The translations under genes were made by a program, and so were the position numbers. Under the pieces are notes generated by a model. It worked only from the letters and a program-made list of their open reading frames with translations. It ran no database searches and was not told the DNA's origin. From Paenibacillus spongiae (lineage in GTDB: Bacteria > Bacillota > Bacilli > Paenibacillales > Paenibacillaceae): DNA of 64,000 nucleotides. Location of the stretch: the NCBI RefSeq assembly GCF_024734895.1, contig NZ_CP091430.1:540501-604500 (forward strand), in the 5' to 3' direction. This document shows, in pieces, positions 57,940 to 64,000 of this stretch (the first letter of the stretch is position 1; every line of letters begins with the position of its first letter).

Positions 57940-60297
57940 TTACCCTCCGATCAAATCCGTCTCGAGTTCATCGATCCTTTTCTCTACGTATCGTTTGTCC
58001 TTCAGCGCATGGAACGCTTCGGCTTTCTCGAGGACGACGGCAGAGTTATATTCCGGTATGCCGGCCATCGGCTCGTAGACCCCCTTCTTGAAGAGGACGT
58101 TGCCCTCCGGCCAGAACAATTCCAGGTTGCCCGGCGCAACTTCGCCGGTCCTCGCTCTGCCGTGGAACACGCCGTTGCGGTTATAGACGACAATGGCATC
58201 GCCATCGGCGATTCCGAGCGCCCGGGTATCCGCTTCGCTGACGATCACATCGTAGCGGTCCGCGTCCGTGAAGGGATCGGTATCGCTGTAGATCATGGAG
58301 TTGAACTGCTTGCCCCTGCGCGTCGTGGCATAGAAGTGGCCCTCCGGCTTGCGCAGATCGGGCACCTCGACGGGGATTAGCGTACCGCGCCCATCCGGTG
58401 TCGGGCACTGGCCATCCTCGCACAGCCAAGCCCCGCCCCACTGGAACACGTCACCCTTGCCGCGCAGCTGCTGGATGCCGTCGTAATTCGGCGCCGCCCG
58501 GGCGATTTCGTCCCGGATCGCCTGCGCATCCGGAAAGGCGACCAGCTCGCTGCGCTCCGGAAAGACGCGGGCGGCCAGATCGATGTAGATCTCCCATTCT
58601 GCCCGCGCTTCGGGCATGCGCGGACCGTCGATCTCCGGAGAGAAATAGACCATCCGCTCCGTCGAGGTGGACGTGCCGCCGCCCGGCTGCTCGTAGCGCG
58701 TCATGGCCGGCAGGACAAGGACGGCTTCGCGGGCATCGGCGAGCGTAGATGTATTGAGGACGATATCCTGGTGCACCCGAATATCGACGGATTCCAGACA
58801 GCTGCGGACGAAATCAGGCTCCGGCATCGTCTCAAGAAAGTTGCCGCCGGACGTATAGAAGAGCTTCAGCTTCCGTTCATGATCGTCCGGAAGGAGCGCA
58901 TTCTCCAGCGATACCCCGATAATGTCGCCCTGCCACCGCGGCAGCTCGAAGCCCCATTCCTTCTCGATGCGGGGGATGTCGTCTCCCTTGAATTCGCCGC
59001 CGGGCAAGCTGAACGGATCGGCGCCCATCTCGCCTGAGCCCTGTACGCCGCTGTGCCCGCGGATGGGCATGAGCCCGCAATATTCGCGGCCGAGAAAACC
59101 CCGCAGCAGTGCCAAGTTCGCGACCTGCGAAATATTGTCCGTCCCGAAACGATGCTGCGTCAGCCCCATGCTCCAGACGAATACCGCCGACTTTGCATGG
59201 GCAAGTATCTCGGCGAATTCGGCGATCCGCGCTCTGGACAGGCCGGAGGACATCTCCAGCTGCTCCCATTCCTGCCGCTCCACATGCGCTTTAAGCGCCT
59301 CGTAGCCGTTCACGTGCGCCTCGACGAACGCATGATCCACGGCTGAGCCGGGCCGCTCGGCTTCCATTGCGAACCAGTGCTTCATGACGCCATGCATGAA
59401 CGCGATATCGCCGCCTATGTTCACTTGATAGAAGTCATCGGCGATGCGCGTTCCGAATAGGGCCGATTCCGGAATGGACGGAACCCAGTACCCGTCCATC
59501 GCCGGCTCGCGGTACGGATTAATAACAAGGATGCGGGTTCCTTTGCGTTTGGCCGCGTACATATATTTGGTGGATACCGGCTGATTGTTGGCGGCCACGC
59601 TGCCCCAGAAGACGAGGACGTCGGTGCCGATCCAATCCTTGTAGCTGCAGCTGGAGGCGCCGATGCCGACCGAACGCTTCAGCCCGGTCTTGGAGGGCGA
59701 GTGGCAAATGCGCGAAGCGTTGTCGATGTTGTTCGTGCCGAGAAAACGGGCGGTCTTGGCTGCCACGTAATACGATTCATTCGTAATCCCGCGCGCCGTC
59801 AAATAGAACGCAAGCTGCTTGGGGGCGATGCCGCGGATCTTCGATGCGACCAGATTCAAGGCCTCATCCCAGGATACGCGGCTAAACCGGCGTTCCCCCT
59901 TGCGGCGGAGAAGCGGATAAGGAAGGCGGCCAAGCTGTCGCAGCTGAGAGCTGTTCATCTTCTGCAGCTCATCGATATCGGCATGGAGGACCTCCGGCTT
60001 GATCGCAGGCATCGTATTCAGCCGCAGCAGGTTCAGGCGGGTGGTGCACAGATGCGGACCTTCCAGCGTCTGGTCGTAGAGCCCGGATACGCCAAGCGCG
60101 CAGCCGTCGCAGACGCCTTGGGTCAGGATGCGGTAGGCGTAGGGCAGATTATCGCGATTCTCAGCCACCACCTTCAGCGTATCGCGGATATGATGCGGTT
60201 TAATGCGTCCCAGGCCGAACGGTACTTTGCTGACCCACAGCTTCGGATCAGGCTTGCCGGGCAGCTTAATGCGCCCGGAATGCTTGGTTGTGCCCAT
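57940..60297 (-). CDS. FdhF/YdeP-type molybdopterin oxidoreductase
   Basis: 785 aa; ATG 60297 follows AGGAGG. YdeP-like formate-dehydrogenase family: N-terminal CDGCALGVSGL (Cys pair), the MGD-binding blocks LGTNNIDNASRICHSPS, GSVAANNQPVS, WSMGLTQHRFGTDN, and the C-terminal molydopterin dinucleotide-binding domain FYATTRRGKQFNSMIYSDTDPF...GIADGDAIVVYNRNG. The position of the usual active-site selenoCys/Cys appears as Cys in RICHSPS. Likely oxidises formate, or a related reaction, in the cytoplasm. FdhD follows in the operon and DUF2294 precedes it. A terminator-like hairpin sits only 26 bases before its start. Confidence 0.88.
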   Translation of the reverse strand: MGTTKHSGRIKLPGKPDPKLWVSKVPFGLGRIKPHHIRDTLKVVAENRDNLPYAYRILTQGVCDGCALGVSGLYDQTLEGPHLCTTRLNLLRLNTMPAIKPEVLHADIDELQKMNSSQLRQLGRLPYPLLRRKGERRFSRVSWDEALNLVASKIRGIAPKQLAFYLTARGITNESYYVAAKTARFLGTNNIDNASRICHSPSKTGLKRSVGIGASSCSYKDWIGTDVLVFWGSVAANNQPVSTKYMYAAKRKGTRILVINPYREPAMDGYWVPSIPESALFGTRIADDFYQVNIGGDIAFMHGVMKHWFAMEAERPGSAVDHAFVEAHVNGYEALKAHVERQEWEQLEMSSGLSRARIAEFAEILAHAKSAVFVWSMGLTQHRFGTDNISQVANLALLRGFLGREYCGLMPIRGHSGVQGSGEMGADPFSLPGGEFKGDDIPRIEKEWGFELPRWQGDIIGVSLENALLPDDHERKLKLFYTSGGNFLETMPEPDFVRSCLESVDIRVHQDIVLNTSTLADAREAVLVLPAMTRYEQPGGGTSTSTERMVYFSPEIDGPRMPEARAEWEIYIDLAARVFPERSELVAFPDAQAIRDEIARAAPNYDGIQQLRGKGDVFQWGGAWLCEDGQCPTPDGRGTLIPVEVPDLRKPEGHFYATTRRGKQFNSMIYSDTDPFTDADRYDVIVSEADTRALGIADGDAIVVYNRNGVFHGRARTGEVAPGNLELFWPEGNVLFKKGVYEPMAGIPEYNSAVVLEKAEAFHALKDKRYVEKRIDELETDLIGG

Positions 60298-60322
60298 GGT
60301 AAGAGCCTCCTCTATTCCAAAT

Positions 60323-60383
60323 AAAAAAACCGTCCGGCAGCAATAATTTCTCATCAAGGAAAAATTATCGTCTCCAAACGGTT
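60323..60383 (-). terminator. Terminator-like hairpin directly ahead of the dehydrogenase gene
   Basis: Minus strand AACCGT...ATAATTT / AAATTAT...ACGGTT followed by T7. Only 25 bases separate the T tract from the ATG at 60297, too few for another promoter. Transcripts reaching the dehydrogenase must cross it, so it may be an attenuator. Confidence 0.7.
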
Positions 60384-60433
60384 AGTCTCTCGCAGGTACG
60401 CTGCCAAGTTCCAACAGGTATGATTGCAAACGC

Positions 60434-60805
60434 TCATGATTCTTCGGTAAGTGAAGGCGTCTGAATAATCCGGTCGAATACGAAGATGGACATGCCGAGA
60501 TCCTTGTCGATATCGATATCGACGAACAGATCGACAAACTTCGCTCCGAGCAATTCCTCCAGCTCGACCGGCGGGTGGGTGCGGTACATGTCTTTCACCA
60601 TCTGCGTTCGCGCTTCGCGAAGCATCTGCTTGCCTTCATTCGCGGAGGCAATGAACTTCTCTACGGGAGAGAGGTTGCCTTCCATCTCGCAGATGGCCCA
60701 GTTCTTGCAGAAGGTGGCTGTAATCCGTGCAGGGCCTTTGCCCATATGGCGCTTACGGTACGCCTTGACCAGGTTGCAAAATTCGGCTTCAAGCTTGTTC
60801 ATCAT
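60434..60805 (-). CDS. DUF2294 protein
   Basis: 123 aa. KRHMGKGPARITATFCKNWAICEMEGNLSPVEKFIASANEGKQMLREARTQMVKDMYR is the DUF2294 pattern, and these genes often sit beside YdeP-type formate dehydrogenases. Function unknown; possible regulator or assembly helper. Upstream gene of the dehydrogenase operon, 51 bases before the attenuator-like hairpin. Confidence 0.85.
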   Translation of the reverse strand: MMNKLEAEFCNLVKAYRKRHMGKGPARITATFCKNWAICEMEGNLSPVEKFIASANEGKQMLREARTQMVKDMYRTHPPVELEELLGAKFVDLFVDIDIDKDLGMSIFVFDRIIQTPSLTEES

Positions 60806-61002
60806 TGCATGACCTCATTATCCGCATAACCGGTGACAGGAGCACTGTCCCGTGTCATACGGCGGGAACCTTGTATTGTGTTCATCTTAACAAGAAAGCG
60901 AATTCATGGCAAGGCGAGTTTCATGGGATGAATGTTCAAATAGGAAGGACTTGTTTACAATAGAAATAGGAATGATGTAGAACAATAGAGAGGTGAATCC
61001 AG

Positions 61003-61485
61003 ATGAACGTGCACGATTTTAGTGTCCGAACGATACGGGGCGATGAATTATCCTTATCCGATTACCGCGGCCAGGTGCTCCTGATTGTGAATACGGCGAC
61101 CAAATGCGGCTTTGCTCCGCAATTCAAAGAGCTGCAGCAGCTTTATGAGAAATACAAGGAGCAGGGGTTCACCGTACTGGGCTTTCCTTGCAACCAATTC
61201 CGCGAGCAGGAGCCCGGAACGAACAGTCAGGTCGAGCAGTCCTGCCAGCTGAACTTCGGCGTCGGCTTCCCGCTGTTTGCGAAGATCGACGTGAACGGGA
61301 AGGATGCCGATCCCTTGTATGTCTATCTCAAGAATGAAGCATCCGGATTGCTCGGCTCGAAGATCAAGTGGAATTTCACGAAATTTCTCATCGACCGCAG
61401 CGGGAATGTCGTGAAACGGTTCTCGCCGACAACCCGGCCGATGAAATTCGAGGATCGGATTGTAAAGCTGCTCGGAACGCGCTAA
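61003..61485 (+). CDS. Glutathione peroxidase family (BsaA-like) thiol peroxidase
   Basis: 160 aa. VNTATKCGFAPQ carries the peroxidatic Cys; FPCNQFREQEPG and KWNFTKFLIDRSG carry the Gln and Trp/Asn of the catalytic tetrad. Ribosome site GAGAGGTG. In bacteria of this kind it uses thioredoxin rather than glutathione. Cytoplasmic. Confidence 0.93.
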   Translation: MNVHDFSVRTIRGDELSLSDYRGQVLLIVNTATKCGFAPQFKELQQLYEKYKEQGFTVLGFPCNQFREQEPGTNSQVEQSCQLNFGVGFPLFAKIDVNGKDADPLYVYLKNEASGLLGSKIKWNFTKFLIDRSGNVVKRFSPTTRPMKFEDRIVKLLGTR

Positions 61486-61565
61486 TTAATCCGGCAGCCA
61501 TAAGGCCGCCGCATTGAATAGGGCCGGCGCCTAAGCGGTGCCGGCCCGGCGGAAGAATAAGGCGG

Positions 61566-61594
61566 TTAACATGCCAGGTTGTCTATGCTATAAT
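61566..61594 (+). promoter_or_regulatory. Sigma-A promoter of the queuosine-precursor transporter gene
   Basis: TTAACA, 17-base spacer, TATAAT; transcription would start near 61601, just before the preQ1 riboswitch. Confidence 0.8.
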
Positions 61595-61616
61595 GCAACG
61601 AGCTCCGCAAAGGGGC

Positions 61617-61655
61617 CGCGGTTCGAAAACTCCCGCGTTATCAAAACTAGGAGGC
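61617..61655 (+). ncRNA. preQ1-I riboswitch
   Basis: CGCGG-TTC / CCCGCG stem (61617-61637), loop with GAAAACT, then the A-rich tail TTATCAAAACTAGGAGG. The AGGAGG ribosome site is part of the tail, the known preQ1-I layout for translational control. Sits before a YhhQ-type transporter, a standard target. Confidence 0.85.
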
Positions 61656-61664
61656 TTATTTAAT

Positions 61665-62348
61665 ATGTCTAATTTTGTATGGGGCGTATTGTTCGTTATG
61701 GTGAACTTTGCGCTATTTCTCGTGTGCTATCGCGCATTCGGGAAGCAAGGGCTGTACGCGTGGGTAGGGATCGCCACCGTGCTGGCCAATATTCAAGTGG
61801 TGAAGACGATCGAGATGTTCGGCTTCGTCATGACCCTCGGCAATACGATGTACGGTACGATTTATTTGACCACCGACCTGCTGAACGAGAAGTACGGCGA
61901 GAAGGATGCCAAGAAGGCGGTGTGGTTCGGCTTCTTCACGCTCCTCATGACGATCATCATCATGCAGATGGCTTTGAAGTTTCAGCCGCAGTCGTCGGAC
62001 ATCGGCCAGCAGCCGATGGAGGTTATTTTCGGTCTGATGCCGTGGATCGCGCTCGGCAGCCTGACGGCCTACTTTGTCAGCCAGTTCCTCGATGTGAAGA
62101 TCTACACCTTCCTCAAGAAAGTGTTTCCCGAACCAGGCCAGCTATGGATCCGCAATAACGGCAGCACAGGGATTAGCCAGCTCGTCGACTCCCTTATCTT
62201 CTGTACGATCGCTTTCGGGGGAGCGGGCTATACGTGGCAGGTTTGGTTTGAAATTTTCCTGACGACGTATGCCATTAAATTCGTTATTACCGCGGCATCG
62301 ACGCCGATTCTTTATATTGCGAGAAGCTTTAAGTTCAAATCCGAATAG
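61665..62348 (+). CDS. Queuosine-precursor transporter, YhhQ/VUT family
   Basis: 227 aa, six membrane helices; ATG 61665 lies after AGGAGG. MFGFVMTLGNTMYGTIYLTTDLLNEKYGEKDAKKAVWFGF is the family hallmark (conserved Asp, Asn and Lys). Imports preQ0/preQ1-type queuosine precursors. The preQ1 riboswitch upstream supports this. Confidence 0.93.
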   Translation: MSNFVWGVLFVMVNFALFLVCYRAFGKQGLYAWVGIATVLANIQVVKTIEMFGFVMTLGNTMYGTIYLTTDLLNEKYGEKDAKKAVWFGFFTLLMTIIIMQMALKFQPQSSDIGQQPMEVIFGLMPWIALGSLTAYFVSQFLDVKIYTFLKKVFPEPGQLWIRNNGSTGISQLVDSLIFCTIAFGGAGYTWQVWFEIFLTTYAIKFVITAASTPILYIARSFKFKSE

Positions 62349-62381
62349 CGGGCATTGCATGGATAATAGGCATGTCCGGAG

Positions 62382-62420
62382 AAAGCGGCTAGGGTGAATA
62401 TTCGCTCCGGCCGCTTTTTT
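62382..62420 (+). terminator. Intrinsic terminator of the transporter gene
   Basis: AAAGCGGC / GCCGCTTT arms with a 20-base partly paired loop and T6 tail. Confidence 0.75.
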
Positions 62421-62494
62421 GCGCTTCAGGTTGTAAACCGCTGGCATTATAAGTTAGATTTATGGCATGAAGGATGGGACGGGGAGGGAAGCAC

Positions 62495-63166
62495 ATGCGC
62501 GTTAGCGGCATTAGAGGGATTATATTTGATATGGACAATACGCTGCTCCAATCGCGTATCGACTTCGGTATGATGAAAGCAGGCATATACCGCTATTTGG
62601 TCCGAAGCGCCGTATTGGAAGAAGGCTTTCCGGTGGAGGAGCATACAACCGCCACCTTGATCGAGCATATCAGGCAAACGGGCAAGTTAACCGGTTCGTT
62701 ATACGAAGCGGTTATGAAGATCGCCGCGGAGCATGAGGTAAGAGGCATGGAGGGTGCGGGTCTCGAGCCGGGAGCGGGCGAGCTTCTTGCAGCGCTGCAC
62801 CGCCGGTATTGCCTTGCGGTCGTAACGAACAATTCGATTGCAGCGGCCCGTACCGCGCTGGAACGCACGGGTATTGTCCATTACTTCGACCTGATCGTCG
62901 GCAGGGAGCAGATGACATCCATGAAGCCGACGCCGGCTGGTTTTCTCGTCGTGAAAGAGAGGCTGCATACGATCGGCGCGGATCAATGGCTGTCAGTGGG
63001 AGACGCGTGGATCGACGGGAAAGCGTCAGCCGATGCGGGCATTCCCTTTATCAGCTACAGGACGCCGCTGGATATCATGCATGAGCGGGGCGTCCGGCCG
63101 ATCGGGCGTGTGGACAAGCTAAGCGAGCTGATTCCACTGCTGGATGGCATGAAAGAAGGTACGTAA
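62495..63166 (+). CDS. HAD-family phosphatase
   Basis: 223 aa; ATG 62495 behind GGGGAGGGA. Motif I IIFDMDNTLLQS (nucleophile Asp), motif II VVTNNS, motif III Lys in TSMKPTPAGF, and motif IV GDAWIDGKASADAGI. Cap helical domain after motif I suggests a phosphoglycolate-phosphatase-like or nucleotide phosphatase. Single gene. Confidence 0.9.
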   Translation: MRVSGIRGIIFDMDNTLLQSRIDFGMMKAGIYRYLVRSAVLEEGFPVEEHTTATLIEHIRQTGKLTGSLYEAVMKIAAEHEVRGMEGAGLEPGAGELLAALHRRYCLAVVTNNSIAAARTALERTGIVHYFDLIVGREQMTSMKPTPAGFLVVKERLHTIGADQWLSVGDAWIDGKASADAGIPFISYRTPLDIMHERGVRPIGRVDKLSELIPLLDGMKEGT

Positions 63167-63228
63167 GCAACAAGCGGAGCAGGCATAATTGATTCTGGTC
63201 GAACCATGACCGTTCGAAAGGAGCCTCC

Positions 63229-64000
63229 ATGAGAAACCGAAAAATTGGGATTCCCCTCATCCTGTGCGGCATTATGGCTGCGGTCGTGATCAGCCTCGCG
63301 CTCATGTCGGAATCCTTAACGGCATCAACGATACATATCGTGAACAAAGGTACGGACCGGGATGGAAAAGCGCGCTGGATCGAAGTGTACGATTCGAATA
63401 ATCAGAAGAAGGAGCAAGCATTCCGAATCAAGGTCGAGGACAAAGCGGCGTGGAGCCTGCTGGAGGTGGGAAGCGAATATTTTGCAGCTTATGGCCGGAG
63501 AGGGTACGGCCGTACGTACACGCTGCAGAATGCTCAACCAGATGCAGCGAGCGAGGCTATGGCCGGACGGGAAGATACCGATTCGGAAGCGGAAGCCGGC
63601 CTAGCCCCTGCGGCAGGCCTATTGTCGGTGAAGTCGCCGATGACGGTTTCCAATACGCCGATTCCTGGCTCGAACAGCACGCTTAAGCTTCGGCTCGTGG
63701 AAGGCAGCTACTATGAGGATTGGCAGCCGGGCGCTTATCGGGGGACGGTATACGAGGGGGCATTCGTCTTTGAGGTACAGGACGAGGTGGGCAATGTGAT
63801 TGAAACGACGGAATTAAGCCGATTTTATGACGGCCCGCTTACCTTTACGCGCCTCTTCCCTCTAGCCATGGCCGATTATAACGGGGATGGCCTGCCCGAT
63901 TTTACGCTGGGTCAGCATTCGAACAGCAGCGGGAATGAGTACCGGATCTTCAGCGTGCAGCAGAATTTCAGCATTGCAGAGCTTCCCGTCCCCGGCTCGG
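63229..64000 (+). CDS. Membrane-anchored or exported protein with FG-GAP-like segment, partial
   Basis: At least 257 aa, running off the window. ATG 63229 follows AAAGGAGCC. N-terminal signal anchor (IGIPLILCGIMAAVVISLAL, about 6-25). Extracellular beta-rich region, then ADYNGDGLPDFTLGQHSNSS (about 218-237), a calcium-binding FG-GAP/VCBS-like repeat. It could be a surface protein. Function unknown. Confidence 0.75.
   Translation, partial: MRNRKIGIPLILCGIMAAVVISLALMSESLTASTIHIVNKGTDRDGKARWIEVYDSNNQKKEQAFRIKVEDKAAWSLLEVGSEYFAAYGRRGYGRTYTLQNAQPDAASEAMAGREDTDSEAEAGLAPAAGLLSVKSPMTVSNTPIPGSNSTLKLRLVEGSYYEDWQPGAYRGTVYEGAFVFEVQDEVGNVIETTELSRFYDGPLTFTRLFPLAMADYNGDGLPDFTLGQHSNSSGNEYRIFSVQQNFSIAELPVPGS

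Overview
The window reads as a chromosome segment of a Gram-positive, endospore-former-type Firmicute, most likely Paenibacillus or a close relative. Reasons: S-layer-homology (SLH) proteins anchored by C- or N-terminal SLH repeats, strong AGGAGG ribosome sites, moderately high GC, many AraC/DeoR/ROK sugar-catabolism regulators, a HemAT-type globin chemoreceptor, a YdjO/CspB cold-shock pair, and riboswitch types (c-di-AMP and preQ1-I) common in that group. No rRNA, tRNA or CRISPR array was seen.

Layout. 1-5.9 kb: tail of an OsmC-like protein, then a complete oligopeptide/dipeptide ABC operon (two permeases, lipoprotein, two ATPases). 6-14 kb: HemAT, a small DNA-binding protein, a YdjC-type deacetylase, a phytanoyl-CoA-dioxygenase-like pair divergent from an AraC regulator, and a sulfatase. 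14-22.3 kb: secreted coiled-coil protein with an attenuator-like leader, a DUF4091/oxidoreductase sugar operon divergent from an AraC regulator, and a DeoR-PfkB operon divergent from a ROK kinase. 22.5-31.4 kb: small genes, a MarR-MFS drug-export operon, an SLH-anchored serine hydrolase, and decayed DUF418 and nosD/nosL genes. 31.4-36 kb: an AAA+/TPR/MurG-like operon facing a cold-shock cluster (Csp, YdjO, divergent IF-3). 36.2-45.6 kb: ABC exporter operon, then a cell-envelope locus (short sensor-like membrane protein, class A PBP, OmpR response regulator, histidine kinase) followed by four copies of a 78-bp palindromic repeat, the last one split by an intact IS3-family element. 45.6-50 kb: ThpR, remnants of ssuE/ssuB behind a near-consensus promoter, an AraC fusion protein, and a c-di-AMP riboswitch in front of an unknown gene. 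50-64 kb: SLH-type secreted proteins, CsoR-CopZ, PspC-PspA, FhuF-like protein with Fur box, a variant guanylate kinase, a YdeP-type formate dehydrogenase operon with FdhD, glutathione peroxidase, a preQ1 riboswitch-controlled queuosine-precursor transporter, a HAD phosphatase and the start of a secreted FG-GAP-like protein.

How it fits together. Much of the window is nutrient capture (peptides, sugars, sulfated or acetylated glycans) with local regulators, mixed with envelope-stress and metal-stress modules. The most promising leads are the c-di-AMP riboswitch driving an unrecognised 133-aa protein; a roughly 55-bp promoter module repeated at both ends of the PBP/two-component locus; the AAA+/TPR/MurG-like operon; the IF-3 paralog beside the cold-shock genes; and two terminator-like hairpins placed inside leaders (ahead of 15103 and ahead of the formate dehydrogenase), which suggest attenuation. 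Several genes are clearly decaying (nosD/nosL, ssuE/ssuB, DUF418). All functions below come from reading the sequence and remembered family features; no database search was run.
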